Assembly (NCBI GenBank): GCA_001940725.1 | Contig: MDVR01000006.1 | Span: 62,001 to 126,000, forward strand | Source of the DNA: Candidatus Heimdallarchaeota archaeon LC_2 | GTDB lineage: Archaea; Asgardarchaeota; Heimdallarchaeia; Heimdallarchaeales; Kariarchaeaceae | Direction: 5' to 3' | Length of the DNA: 64,000 nucleotides | Shown here: positions 9,977 through 19,250 of the stretch, piece after piece | How the letters are laid out: every line of letters begins with the position of its first letter | How positions within the stretch are numbered: the stretch's first letter is position 1 | Program-made: the position numbers and the translations under genes | The notes under the pieces: model-generated | Told to the model about the DNA's origin: nothing | Seen by the model: only the letters and a program-made list of their open reading frames with translations | Databases searched by the model: none

Positions 9977-10954
9977 TTATTTGAATCCATATCCCAACAG
10001 TAATCCTTTACTTTCAAAAGTTTGATAATTTTCAATTCCCACTTCAGCCATTTCAAGCTTAAGTTGTTCACTGGTTATAAATCTGAAATGTGGACTAGAA
10101 TGTAAATCATCGACCATTGATTTTAGAACAAAGTGATCAGACGTAGGGAGTTCTGAAATCGAAGTAACAGATAGGAAGCCACCTATTTTAAGAACTCGAT
10201 ATGCTTCTTTCAACCACTGGATACTATGAGTTTCAGTTGAAGAGAAACAATCATATCCAATTATTACACACGAATCAAAAAAATCATTGGGCATTAATAT
10301 CATATTATTTGCTTGATCAACTTGCTTGATATCTGCGCTAATCGGAATTTCTTTACTGTTACTACTCATAACGACATAATTATTAAGCCCAAATCCGGTC
10401 AAATAACCCATGACTCTTACGTCCACTCCAGCTTCGAGATTTATAAATAAGAGATTTTCAAAAATAGGTTTCCCTACATATTTCAGTTCAGCTTTTTCCA
10501 TAAATTCTGGAATAATTTCCTGTAAACTATCATAGATGTTACTGGTTGCCAATATTGACAATTTTTTAATTTCATGAATTGCTTTTGTCGCCTTTTCTGT
10601 GATTTCAAGTAATTGCATTTTACCACTTTTATCCTGTTCATACTTGAGAAATCCTTGAGTTTTAAGTTTCTTAAGCTTATTATAGAAGCTACTTGTAGAA
10701 ATTTGCTTGTCCCCAATTAACATTCCATTTATCATATTTCTCAAGTCAATTGCCATTAATTCTGAATTTGGGTATCTCATCAAATTTTGAATAATTAACA
10801 TCTCAGTTACATCAATTGCTAAGATGTCACCAAGGTCAATTTCGTCTTTTTTTCTACGAAGTTCTGCAATATTTGACATTCTCTCTAATAATAATGTCCC
10901 ATCACTAATTAATATGCTATTTGGTATACTGCTCCAAAATTTATAAATATTCAT
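9977..10954 (-). CDS. Winged-helix regulator fused to a methyltransferase-like domain
   Basis: Residues about 45-135 form a PadR-like winged helix, with 'STSSFYNKLKKLKTQGFLKY' as the recognition helix and start of the wing. Residues about 160-325 resemble a class I SAM-dependent methyltransferase: a strand followed by a glycine-containing loop at 'GYLTGFGLNNYVVM', an 'ILMPNDFFDSCVIIGYD' element like motif IV, and 'EAYRVLKIGGFLSV' like motif V/VI. The glycine loop is degenerate, so it may bind SAM or a ligand without catalysis. It is divergent from the MMPL transporter at 11078, and a palindrome lies between them. This is the classic layout of a local regulator and its target pump. Confidence 0.68.
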   Translation of the reverse strand: MNIYKFWSSIPNSILISDGTLLLERMSNIAELRRKKDEIDLGDILAIDVTEMLIIQNLMRYPNSELMAIDLRNMINGMLIGDKQISTSSFYNKLKKLKTQGFLKYEQDKSGKMQLLEITEKATKAIHEIKKLSILATSNIYDSLQEIIPEFMEKAELKYVGKPIFENLLFINLEAGVDVRVMGYLTGFGLNNYVVMSSNSKEIPISADIKQVDQANNMILMPNDFFDSCVIIGYDCFSSTETHSIQWLKEAYRVLKIGGFLSVTSISELPTSDHFVLKSMVDDLHSSPHFRFITSEQLKLEMAEVGIENYQTFESKGLLLGYGFK

Positions 10955-11022
10955 TACAATTTTTACATTTATCTAATGTAAATACTTATAATGAATGGTT
11001 CTAATTATTGGAATGGATCAAA

Positions 11023-11045
11023 TGTGTCGAGCACCTCTAGACACA
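11023..11045. promoter_or_regulatory. Candidate operator palindrome between regulator and MMPL transporter
   Basis: TGTGTC at 11023-11028 is matched by GACACA at 11040-11045, and inside the loop GAG and CTC can pair as well. It lies 32 bases before the MMPL start and about 70 bases before the divergent regulator start. This is where a repressor of one or both genes would bind. A GAGG ribosome-binding site follows at 11067-11070. Confidence 0.45.
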
Positions 11046-11077
11046 AATGATGGAACCAAAGCATAAGAGGAACTATT

Positions 11078-13444
11078 ATGGCATTTTCATTAAAATATAC
11101 ATCTTTATTAAATAAACAAAAAATTCCAATTATTATAGCTTGGACTGTGATAGGTTTGGGAATAACCGCATTATTTGCAGGAAATTTATTTACAGTGACA
11201 AGTAATAATTTTGACGCTCCAGAAGGAACTGATGCTTACAAGGCAAATTCTTTACTTAGTCAATATTTTCCAGAACGTGAAGAGCAGACGTCACATATTA
11301 TCGTAGCGACTAGCCTAAACTCAAATATATTGACAGCGGAATTTACTCAATTTACAATTGACATAACTACAGATATTCAAGCAGAATACGGTAGTAAATT
11401 AGTTTCAGCACAAGGTTACTTTTTGTTTGCTGGTACAGAATTTGATGAATTCAAAGATAATTTTGTCTCAGAAGATCTTAGTACCAGTATTATTATTTTA
11501 ACTCTTGATGGGGACAGTGAGTTTGAATTAGAATCAACAGAAGTCATCCGAGAATTCATCTCATCATACGAAATTAATTCGTTTAAGGTCTATACTACCG
11601 GTTTTGGAGAGCTTCAGACTGATACAAATCATTCTATTGAACGAGACCTAGCAACGATTGATTCTATTGTTATCCCAATAGTGTTCATTGCCCTATTAAT
11701 CCTTCTTAGAAACTACAGATACTTCCCAATCACTGTTATCCCAATTGCTTTAACAATTGGAATGTCATTTGCGCTTTTGGAAAGATTGATTGTTATTACA
11801 GGAATCGAAATTCAGTCATTTGTCCCAAGTGTAATGATTAGCATGACATTAGGAGTTGGTGTAGACTATTCATTATTTCTACTAACGCGTTTTCGAGAAG
11901 AGAGATTAAATGGGAAATCGGTTGATGAATCGGTTTCAATTATGTTAGAACATGCTGGTCATACAGTTTTTACTTCAGGTCTGACATTAACAATTGCCTT
12001 AATTGGATTGGCATTCTTTCCAATTACGATACTTTCCTCTGTTGGAATCGCAATTTCAATATCAATTGTTATCCTTTTATCAATCAATCTTACTTTGACA
12101 CCAGCTCTTCTCTTAGTATTTGGTAAGTATATTGAGAAAGTAAGGATTGTTGATGAAGATACTCCTAGTACAATCCCAGAGACAGAAAATAAGCAAATAT
12201 TGAAGAGAGGATTTTTCTACCGAGTGGGAAAATTCGCAACTAAAAGAAATAGTCTAATTTTGGGTGGGATTTTATTGCTAACTCTTCCTCTTGCCTTCCA
12301 AATCGCAAATACAAATCCAAGAGCTGAAACTGCATTTTTCTCTCCAAGAGGATCGAGTTCCGAAAGTGGATTCCAATTATTAGAGGAGCATTTTGGTCCG
12401 GGAATTATCAGTCCAGTTACCTTAGTGATTGTACCTGATGATAACGATGCCTGGGGTGAAAACACATTTGAAAAAATCGAAGATTTCATTTCCCAATCAA
12501 TAGAAGATACTCAACTTGAGCGGATTAATTTCAATTCCCATGTTTCGGTTGGAGGGATTAGAATTGGATATTTTCTTTCTCTAGCACTTCTAAATCCAAA
12601 TCCAGCTGACAACAATACTATATACCATTCTCAGAATGCGATTAATTATAGAAATTTTGCCCCACAGTTTGTAAATGTACTTAACGATTCTACATTTGTT
12701 GAAATTGTACTCCCAGTTGACCCATCGTCACCTGAAGCAGCTGATCTATTAAAAGAAATCAAAGTAATCGCAGAAGAAACTCTATCCGAAGGTTTTACTT
12801 TTGGATTTACTGGGATAACAGCTGAGAGCTCAGATATGATTTCTAGTACATATAAACTCTTTCCATTAATGATTTTATTTGTTGTCATTGGTATTTACAT
12901 TTTCATTGGAGTAATGTTCAGAGCTGTTATATTACCAGCCAGGTTAATTGCAACGATCGCATTGACCATTTCATTTATTTATGGTGCAGCAACGGTTGTT
13001 TTCGAATATGAAACAGTACTTAATGACATCTTCCCAGCTTTGGATAACATATCTGTAACGTTTTGGATGGTTCCAATAATGTCATTTAGTATAATTCTCG
13101 GTCTTGGTATTGATTATGATATATTCACAATTGAAAGGATCAGAGAAAACATCTGGAATGGCATGGAAAATGATGAAGCTATCGCTGAAGGTTTAGACAA
13201 AACTGCCAGAATTATTACAGGTGCTGGAATAATCATGACTATTGCTTTTGGAGGTATGATGTTCTCATCCAGTTATATTCTGGTACAATTCGGTTTTGTA
13301 CTTTCATTTTCAATACTAATGGACACATTTGTAGTCAGGACGTTGTTAGTTCCAGCAATAATGAGTTATGCTGAGAAAATGAATTGGTGGCCTAATTTAC
13401 CTCCACAGTACAAAAATACTGAAATGAATAAATCAGAAAAATAA
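11078..13444 (+). CDS. MMPL/RND-family transporter
   Basis: The 788-residue protein has the duplicated RND layout: one helix near residue 20, a large outside loop, a block of five or six helices (about 190-355), a second outside loop, and a second helix block to about residue 775. Both halves carry the MMPL signature, 'GVGVDYSLFLLTRFREE' and 'GLGIDYDIFTIERIREN', with the proton-relay type Asp-Tyr pair. Family members export lipids, hydrophobic drugs or isoprenoids using the proton gradient. The ATG at 11078 has a GAGG site seven bases upstream. It is divergent from a winged-helix/methyltransferase regulator. The cargo is unknown; a lipid or hydrophobic compound is the best guess. Confidence 0.9.
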   Translation: MAFSLKYTSLLNKQKIPIIIAWTVIGLGITALFAGNLFTVTSNNFDAPEGTDAYKANSLLSQYFPEREEQTSHIIVATSLNSNILTAEFTQFTIDITTDIQAEYGSKLVSAQGYFLFAGTEFDEFKDNFVSEDLSTSIIILTLDGDSEFELESTEVIREFISSYEINSFKVYTTGFGELQTDTNHSIERDLATIDSIVIPIVFIALLILLRNYRYFPITVIPIALTIGMSFALLERLIVITGIEIQSFVPSVMISMTLGVGVDYSLFLLTRFREERLNGKSVDESVSIMLEHAGHTVFTSGLTLTIALIGLAFFPITILSSVGIAISISIVILLSINLTLTPALLLVFGKYIEKVRIVDEDTPSTIPETENKQILKRGFFYRVGKFATKRNSLILGGILLLTLPLAFQIANTNPRAETAFFSPRGSSSESGFQLLEEHFGPGIISPVTLVIVPDDNDAWGENTFEKIEDFISQSIEDTQLERINFNSHVSVGGIRIGYFLSLALLNPNPADNNTIYHSQNAINYRNFAPQFVNVLNDSTFVEIVLPVDPSSPEAADLLKEIKVIAEETLSEGFTFGFTGITAESSDMISSTYKLFPLMILFVVIGIYIFIGVMFRAVILPARLIATIALTISFIYGAATVVFEYETVLNDIFPALDNISVTFWMVPIMSFSIILGLGIDYDIFTIERIRENIWNGMENDEAIAEGLDKTARIITGAGIIMTIAFGGMMFSSSYILVQFGFVLSFSILMDTFVVRTLLVPAIMSYAEKMNWWPNLPPQYKNTEMNKSEK

Positions 13445-13485
13445 AACCAAGTCCCTGAATCAAGTAGTAATTCTAAAACTTAAAT

Positions 13486-13773
13486 TTACTGATTTTTATT
13501 TTTCACTTTAAATTTTGCAACCTGAATTTTTTCTTTTTTACAATTAGGGCATTTACTGGGTGTTTTTGCTTTATCTGTGGAAAATACGTAATCACATAAC
13601 ATACAAACCGCTGGTCTTATCATTAACTCTAATTCTTTGTTATTTCTCAATGAAGTTCTGATATGATGAAGATCCTCCTCAATTCCAGATACTGGACGTT
13701 TTAATTCTTTAGCGAGATCCCTTGCAGATGCTTCACTTTGTTGGAGCCTTTCGATTAAAATATCTCTAGTCAT
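13486..13773 (-). CDS. Predicted transcriptional regulator, HTH fused to zinc ribbon
   Basis: This 95-residue protein has an N-terminal helix-turn-helix (about residues 5-50) and a C-terminal zinc ribbon made by CMLC and CPNC (about residues 57-78). The arrangement matches an archaeal family annotated as predicted transcriptional regulator with an HTH domain fused to a Zn ribbon. A basic tail ends the protein. It lies tail-to-tail with the MMPL gene and is divergent from the subtilase at 13991. Targets are unknown. Confidence 0.8.
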   Translation of the reverse strand: MTRDILIERLQQSEASARDLAKELKRPVSGIEEDLHHIRTSLRNNKELELMIRPAVCMLCDYVFSTDKAKTPSKCPNCKKEKIQVAKFKVKNKNQ

Positions 13774-13990
13774 AGTCCTATAAATCTAGGTTTTTCTTAA
13801 ATGATTAAATTTATGGTTAAGGGGTATGTTAATGCAACATAATTAACAGAAAACAGAAATTCGAAGTTTGATAATCGATCAAAGTTAAAGATGTTTTTAA
13901 ATCAAAAAAGTATGTATTAATAACTATTTTAGCTACTTACTCAATTAGTAATCGCTATTTTGATTAAGCAAAAACAAAGCAATATAATTA

Positions 13991-15490
13991 ATGAGATTGT
14001 TATGTCTTCTAATTATTATATTATTTGTCAATTCATTTCAAGTATCTGCAATCTCAGGATCAAATAGCATTTATGTTAATATCACATCATTACAAACCTC
14101 TGTAACATATCAATCGATTGAAGTTAAATCATCAGTAGATATTCAATTACAATCGGAAACAAGTAATTGGAACCTAGAAATGATAAATGTATCGCCTGTT
14201 TGGAATTTGACCCTGGGTTCAAAAGACATTGTTGTAGCTGTAATTGATTCAGGAATAACTTGGAACAATGAATTACCAAAATCACTTCGATGGGAAAACG
14301 GTGCTGAAATTAATGGTACTGATGGTATTGATGATGATGAGAACGGTTATATAGATGATTATTATGGTTTTGATTTTAGTGAAGACACATATGATAATGA
14401 TAGTTCAACTGACACTTCAGGTTTTGGAATACATCGACATGGGACCTTTGTTGCAGGGATCATCAGTGCGCAACACAATGAACAAGAAATTGATGGTATT
14501 GCACCAAATATCACGCTTATGGACCTAAGGGTCTTGGATACAAGTAATTCATTTTCAGGGTTTGATAGGATGTATGATGCAATAGAATATGCAATTAAGA
14601 TGAATGCATCTGTCATCAATTTTAGTATCTATTTCAATACCCGTGCGTCAGATAATCTTAAAGAGATTTTCCAAAAAGCTAATGAACATGGGATTCCAAT
14701 AGTTGGCATATCGGGAAACAATGGTTACACTAGAGTTGTTGCTCCGGGAAGCGAACCGACAATCATGGCTATTGGGGCAACAAATCAGGACGGAGATGTT
14801 GCATCCTTTACAAATACTGGACCTGAACTCGAACTTGTTGCTCCTGGTGATGATGTACCAAGCATAAGCAAAGAAGGAACTTTAGTTACTCATTGGGGAA
14901 CTTCATATGCAGCACCGCATGTAACTGGAACCATTGCCTTAATGAAGTCCTTACGTGATGATTTTCAAACAAAATATATTCGTGAAATATTAGCTTTCAC
15001 AGCAACTGATTTAGGGACCCCTGGTCTCGATAGTAAAAGTGGATATGGGTTGATTAATGCATCGAAAGCAGTCTCACATTGGTTAAATTTTGACAAAGAT
15101 GATCGAGATTACGACCAAGACGGTTTAACAAACTTGCTCGAGATGGGACTTAATAGTAACATTATTAGCAAAGATTCAGACGGTGACGGTATGTCAGATG
15201 ACTTTGAGTTCAAATTTGAATTAGAACTTATTATTAAAGACGGACATCTTGATCCTGATAATGATGGATATTCAAATTTAATTGAATATGAGGAAGGGAC
15301 AGATCCAAACGATTCGGAATCTTATCCTACAGATTACATTTTTCCCTCCACAGAACCAGTCATCGCAATTCCATCGAGCCAATCGAACTATAGTCGTGTT
15401 TCAAATGAGGAAGATTCAAGGTTTGGTTCAATTTTTATTTCAACATTTTCTTTTCTCATATTAATTATAAGAAAACGGAAATTAGATTAA
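13991..15490 (+). CDS. Secreted, membrane-anchored subtilisin-like serine protease (S8)
   Basis: This 499-residue protein begins with a signal peptide (about residues 1-20). The S8 catalytic triad is complete: Asp86 in VVAVIDSG, His150 in HGTFVAG and Ser305 in GTSYAAPH, with the oxyanion Asn in SGNNG. The catalytic domain is followed by Asp-rich segments such as 'DYDQDGLTN', 'DSDGDGMSDD' and 'DPDNDGYSN', like calcium-binding thrombospondin type 3 repeats, then a Ser/Thr/Pro linker and a C-terminal hydrophobic helix with a basic end. It is therefore probably an anchored cell-surface protease that may feed peptides to the uptake system at 17228-23280. An inverted repeat TTTGAT/ATCAAA lies about 110 bases upstream. 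Confidence 0.92.
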   Translation: MRLLCLLIIILFVNSFQVSAISGSNSIYVNITSLQTSVTYQSIEVKSSVDIQLQSETSNWNLEMINVSPVWNLTLGSKDIVVAVIDSGITWNNELPKSLRWENGAEINGTDGIDDDENGYIDDYYGFDFSEDTYDNDSSTDTSGFGIHRHGTFVAGIISAQHNEQEIDGIAPNITLMDLRVLDTSNSFSGFDRMYDAIEYAIKMNASVINFSIYFNTRASDNLKEIFQKANEHGIPIVGISGNNGYTRVVAPGSEPTIMAIGATNQDGDVASFTNTGPELELVAPGDDVPSISKEGTLVTHWGTSYAAPHVTGTIALMKSLRDDFQTKYIREILAFTATDLGTPGLDSKSGYGLINASKAVSHWLNFDKDDRDYDQDGLTNLLEMGLNSNIISKDSDGDGMSDDFEFKFELELIIKDGHLDPDNDGYSNLIEYEEGTDPNDSESYPTDYIFPSTEPVIAIPSSQSNYSRVSNEEDSRFGSIFISTFSFLILIIRKRKLD

Positions 15491-15540
15491 ATTTAAAGGG
15501 ATCGGCTTTTTTGTATAATCTTTCAAATTGATTAATTGTA

Positions 15541-17037
15541 TCACGCTTTGTGCATTATGTATCTCTCATAATCAAATGTGATTTCGCCATTATCATGAAA
15601 AGTAAATGGAATATCTATTATACCTCCTGGATAAATTGTGTAGAATTCCATCACTTCAGAATCATTATTTCTAGGAATCAATGGAAAGGATTCAGATTCT
15701 TGCCAATTATCATCTTGTAGATGCAACATCCCTTCTTTTTCGGTAATTTTTAAAGTTATTATTTTCCTATATGCTTCATAAGTCCCAGATAACCTAGCGT
15801 AGTGTTGACGTCGTTTATAATATGGCATAATCTGGATTGGATTTTTTCCCAATAACAATATGAGAGCAGTATGCATTAACACTGGAGGTAGCCAACTTAC
15901 ATTATACAATTGAGAAAAAGTTAGATTTAATTCAGGTATTATGGCAATGTTGCCACCTGTAACTCCAGAAATTCCACTGTGGGTAATTATTGTATAACCA
16001 TAATAATTATCATAAATTTTTAATCCATATCCATAAGATTGCTTTGCATTGGCAATAAATTCAAGTGGTTTTGAAGCAATATTTTCATTGTGTGGACGAA
16101 ACATTTCGGAAATCAGTTCTTTAGTTAAGATCTGGGATCCATTAAATTCTCCTTTATTCAGAAGTAGATGAAGGAAATTAGTCAGTTCACTGACACTTGA
16201 AATTATACCTGCTGAAGCAGAGATAAAAGGTCCAGTTAGGAATTCTTTTGGAGCTCTATCAAAATCACTCCCTAAGCTTTTGTAATTATATCCTACTGCA
16301 CAATCCATATCTGTTTTTGACTTTTCATATGTTACTGAGCTTCTATTCATATTAAGAGGGGTTAGTATGTTTGTTTTGATGTAATCCTCATAACTAATTC
16401 CACTTATTTTTTCTATTATTTGTCCCAGTAATACAAACCCACCATTCCAATAATAATATTTCTTACCAGGAGAGAATTTTATTTCACTTTGAGCTCCATT
16501 TAGGTGATGATAAAAATCATCCCAATTTCCGAGAGGATAAGTCTTTATTTTGGACTCATAGAGCCCTTGATTCATCTGAGTAAAGACCAAGGAATGTAAT
16601 GATGGTATTCCGGAATTGTGAGACATCAATTGCTGGATAGTAACTGGATCATCCTTGAAATCCAAAGAAATTGGCAAATACTGAGATATAGGGTCCAGAA
16701 TATTAAGTTTCTTCTTCTGGTGAAGTTGCAAAATCCCCAAACAAGTAAAGGCTTTGGTGATTGAAGAAATTCCATATAATGTATCAATGGTCGCTGGCTT
16801 CACTTGATTTTTCTGTCTTAGTCCATAGGCCCTGGAATAGATAGTTTCCTGATCCTTAGTAATAAAGATGGACATACCCGGAACTTTGTAATCTGCCATA
16901 ATTTTCGAGACTTCTGGTTCAAAAACTTTTCTAAAATTATCTATGTCCATAAATGATCTATTGATATTCCCTATGATCTGAAAATAAATCTGTTCATCAA
17001 ATTTAGAAAAAATGATTATGTTTAGAAAAATAGTCAT
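15541..17037 (-). CDS. Beta-lactamase-fold serine hydrolase (class C / PBP4*-like)
   Basis: The protein shows the serine beta-lactamase/esterase motifs. S-x-x-K is SITK (Ser92, Lys95 counted from the first start), Y-x-N is YWN (196-198), and a His-Ser-Gly element stands where KTG is found in beta-lactamases. About 100 extra C-terminal residues form a beta-rich domain, as in many archaeal and bacterial family members. The open frame starts at 17037, but the ATG at 16950 (before DIDNFRKVF) fits the usual family N-terminus better. Neither start gives a clear signal peptide, so it may act in the cytosol. Likely activities are esterase, D-aminopeptidase or peptidase. Confidence 0.85.
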   Translation of the reverse strand: MTIFLNIIIFSKFDEQIYFQIIGNINRSFMDIDNFRKVFEPEVSKIMADYKVPGMSIFITKDQETIYSRAYGLRQKNQVKPATIDTLYGISSITKAFTCLGILQLHQKKKLNILDPISQYLPISLDFKDDPVTIQQLMSHNSGIPSLHSLVFTQMNQGLYESKIKTYPLGNWDDFYHHLNGAQSEIKFSPGKKYYYWNGGFVLLGQIIEKISGISYEDYIKTNILTPLNMNRSSVTYEKSKTDMDCAVGYNYKSLGSDFDRAPKEFLTGPFISASAGIISSVSELTNFLHLLLNKGEFNGSQILTKELISEMFRPHNENIASKPLEFIANAKQSYGYGLKIYDNYYGYTIITHSGISGVTGGNIAIIPELNLTFSQLYNVSWLPPVLMHTALILLLGKNPIQIMPYYKRRQHYARLSGTYEAYRKIITLKITEKEGMLHLQDDNWQESESFPLIPRNNDSEVMEFYTIYPGGIIDIPFTFHDNGEITFDYERYIMHKA

Positions 17038-17227
17038 CCATTAAACATTTAATAATAAAGGGAAAAATTATATACATTTAACAAAATAATTTCTTAAAGC
17101 TATAATTGATATACGAAATCGTTTTATATTTTTTACAAATTATCATCACGGGTAATTTTAAAACCAACGTATAGATTAACTAAGATTTGTTTTAAAATTA
17201 GACTACAAATATAAAGGATGTAAAAAA

Positions 17228-19084
17228 ATGAAAAATAAAATTATGGTTTCTACAACCATATTTCTAAGTATATTGCTGATGCTTCAACCCGTCCCCGCAA
17301 GTGGTGCTGAACCGTCTGTAGGTGGTACAGCAGCCTATGAGATGGGTGGAGATGCAACAACATTGAATCCATATACATGGGGTAGTGTTTACGATTTTAA
17401 TGCGATTGGGGCAATTTATGACCCATTGATACAATATGATGTAGATAATCAACCTACCGCCGCTATTGCTAAAAGCTGGAGTCATGATGATGATTTTGTC
17501 GTTTGGACATTCACACTTCATGAAGATATGAAATGGCATGATGGAGAGACATTGGATGGTTCAGATGTATTGTTCACATTCAATTTATTGATCGACGATG
17601 CAATAAAAGGATCTTCAATTGCTCGTAACAGTTGGTTATTTAATTGGGTTGCAAATGATACTACAAAAGCTGCAACTATGGGTACAGCTTACACAGATGC
17701 CACATGGAATGGTTGGGCCGCTGGTGATCAGTATAATATTAGTGCATACTACCCAAATATCAATGTGGTTGGAAATGATGTATCGATAGGTTTCACCTAT
17801 GGAGTACCACTACATGATATAATGGCAGAATTAAGCGGAACTTTGATTATTCCAGAACACATTTGGGAAGGAGTAGATGTTAATACTTTCACTAATGATA
17901 ATCCAATTGGGAGTGGTCCATTTATGTTTGATGCATGGGAGAAAGGTCAATTTTTTAGATTAACCCGAAATCCTGATTATTATTTGGGAGCACCATGGGT
18001 TGAAACATTAATTGTTAATATCATAAGAGAGCCAGAAACAGCATTTAATGCATTACTAGCAGGAGATATAGATGTCCTCTCTAGAGATATTCCCGTTGAT
18101 TTGGAGGAATTAGGTCTTGCTGATCCAGATATATCAAAACATGAGTTTCTAGCTGATTTTTGGCTATATTTGGGAATGAACCAACGAAGATATCCAAATG
18201 ATGTGGTGGGGTTCAGACATGCGGTTTTGACGGGAATTGATCGACAGGAAATTGTTGATGTAGCGAGATTTGGCAGAGGCATGCCAGCACCTGCATCGGG
18301 TGCACTACCCTATGGTCCTTGGTACAATGATGGCATCCCGACATATGACTATGACCCTGCACTGGCTAATTCAATGCTAGATGATATGGGTTGGATAGAT
18401 ACAAATAGCGATGGAGTCAGAGAAACAGATACTGGGCATAAACTAGAGTTTGGATTAATGGTTTCAAGTGAATTTCAGGCCTCCATTGACGCTGCGACTT
18501 TAATACAAAACTACATGGACGCACTTGACATAAAAGTTACCCTTCAACCATTATTATTCGATGTAATTTGGGATGCAACTGGTGGATCAGGAGCAGATGA
18601 CACATACAACTATGATTGGGCATATGTTGGATGGTCCGGATTCTGGAGTGATAGAACCGCATCTTGGGCTGGTTGGCTTTACGATGAAGATCAATGGTGG
18701 GGCTCAGACAATATCAATATTCCTGGTTGGTCAGGTGAGAATAGAACTAAAGTAACTGAACTTACCCATCAAATTCAACAAGACGGAACTGATGATGCCA
18801 AAATGAAAGCATATCTTGATGAAATTCAAGAAATCCTTGCTTATGAACTACCATATCTACCCATTGACATTTCAGGTGGAATGGAATTATATCGAACCGA
18901 CAAATTTGAAGGTTGGATTATGGGTAATACAGCAGGACCAAGCAATTGGCAGTCTTACAATGCAATCTACTTAACTTCATCAGGAGGAGATGATGGTTTC
19001 TTACCAGGATTAACATTAATTACAGCCTTCACTTCGATCAGTCTATTGGCTGTTTTTACTAAAGTAAGTAGAAATAAAAAATAA
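17228..19084 (+). CDS. Peptide-binding protein of an ABC importer (SBP family 5), membrane anchored
   Basis: This 618-residue extracellular protein captures oligopeptides for the permeases encoded downstream. It has a signal peptide (about residues 1-27), family 5 binding-protein elements such as 'DATTLNPYTWGS', 'DDFVVWTFTLHEDMKWHDG' and 'NPIGSGPFMFDAW', and a C-terminal hydrophobic helix after FLPG with a basic tail, which anchors it instead of a lipoprotein cysteine. The P-G just before the helix recalls archaeal C-terminal sorting signals, but this is not certain. A good ribosome-binding site (AAAGGATG) precedes the ATG. A 166-base gap with an inverted repeat separates it from dppB. Confidence 0.93.
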   Translation: MKNKIMVSTTIFLSILLMLQPVPASGAEPSVGGTAAYEMGGDATTLNPYTWGSVYDFNAIGAIYDPLIQYDVDNQPTAAIAKSWSHDDDFVVWTFTLHEDMKWHDGETLDGSDVLFTFNLLIDDAIKGSSIARNSWLFNWVANDTTKAATMGTAYTDATWNGWAAGDQYNISAYYPNINVVGNDVSIGFTYGVPLHDIMAELSGTLIIPEHIWEGVDVNTFTNDNPIGSGPFMFDAWEKGQFFRLTRNPDYYLGAPWVETLIVNIIREPETAFNALLAGDIDVLSRDIPVDLEELGLADPDISKHEFLADFWLYLGMNQRRYPNDVVGFRHAVLTGIDRQEIVDVARFGRGMPAPASGALPYGPWYNDGIPTYDYDPALANSMLDDMGWIDTNSDGVRETDTGHKLEFGLMVSSEFQASIDAATLIQNYMDALDIKVTLQPLLFDVIWDATGGSGADDTYNYDWAYVGWSGFWSDRTASWAGWLYDEDQWWGSDNINIPGWSGENRTKVTELTHQIQQDGTDDAKMKAYLDEIQEILAYELPYLPIDISGGMELYRTDKFEGWIMGNTAGPSNWQSYNAIYLTSSGGDDGFLPGLTLITAFTSISLLAVFTKVSRNKK

Positions 19085-19162
19085 AAATAATCCTAGCATA
19101 ATTAATAATCTATAAATCACAATATTAAATAAATGTAATATCACATTAAAAATTTAAAATAT

Positions 19163-19193
19163 ATGTTTAGTAAAATACGTGTTGACTAAACAT
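19163..19193. promoter_or_regulatory. Perfect inverted repeat between binding-protein gene and dppB
   Basis: ATGTTTAGT (19163-19171) and ACTAAACAT (19185-19193) are perfect complements 13 bases apart. The right arm is part of the 13-mer TAAACATTTAATA, which also occurs once at 17042-17054 before the binding-protein gene. It could be an operator shared by both transcripts, or a hairpin that sets the higher expression of the binding protein over the permeases. Confidence 0.45.
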
Positions 19194-19250
19194 TTAATAG
19201 TTCATCAAAGGTACAAAAGTTGAGTATGATAAATAACAAATCTTAGTGGA

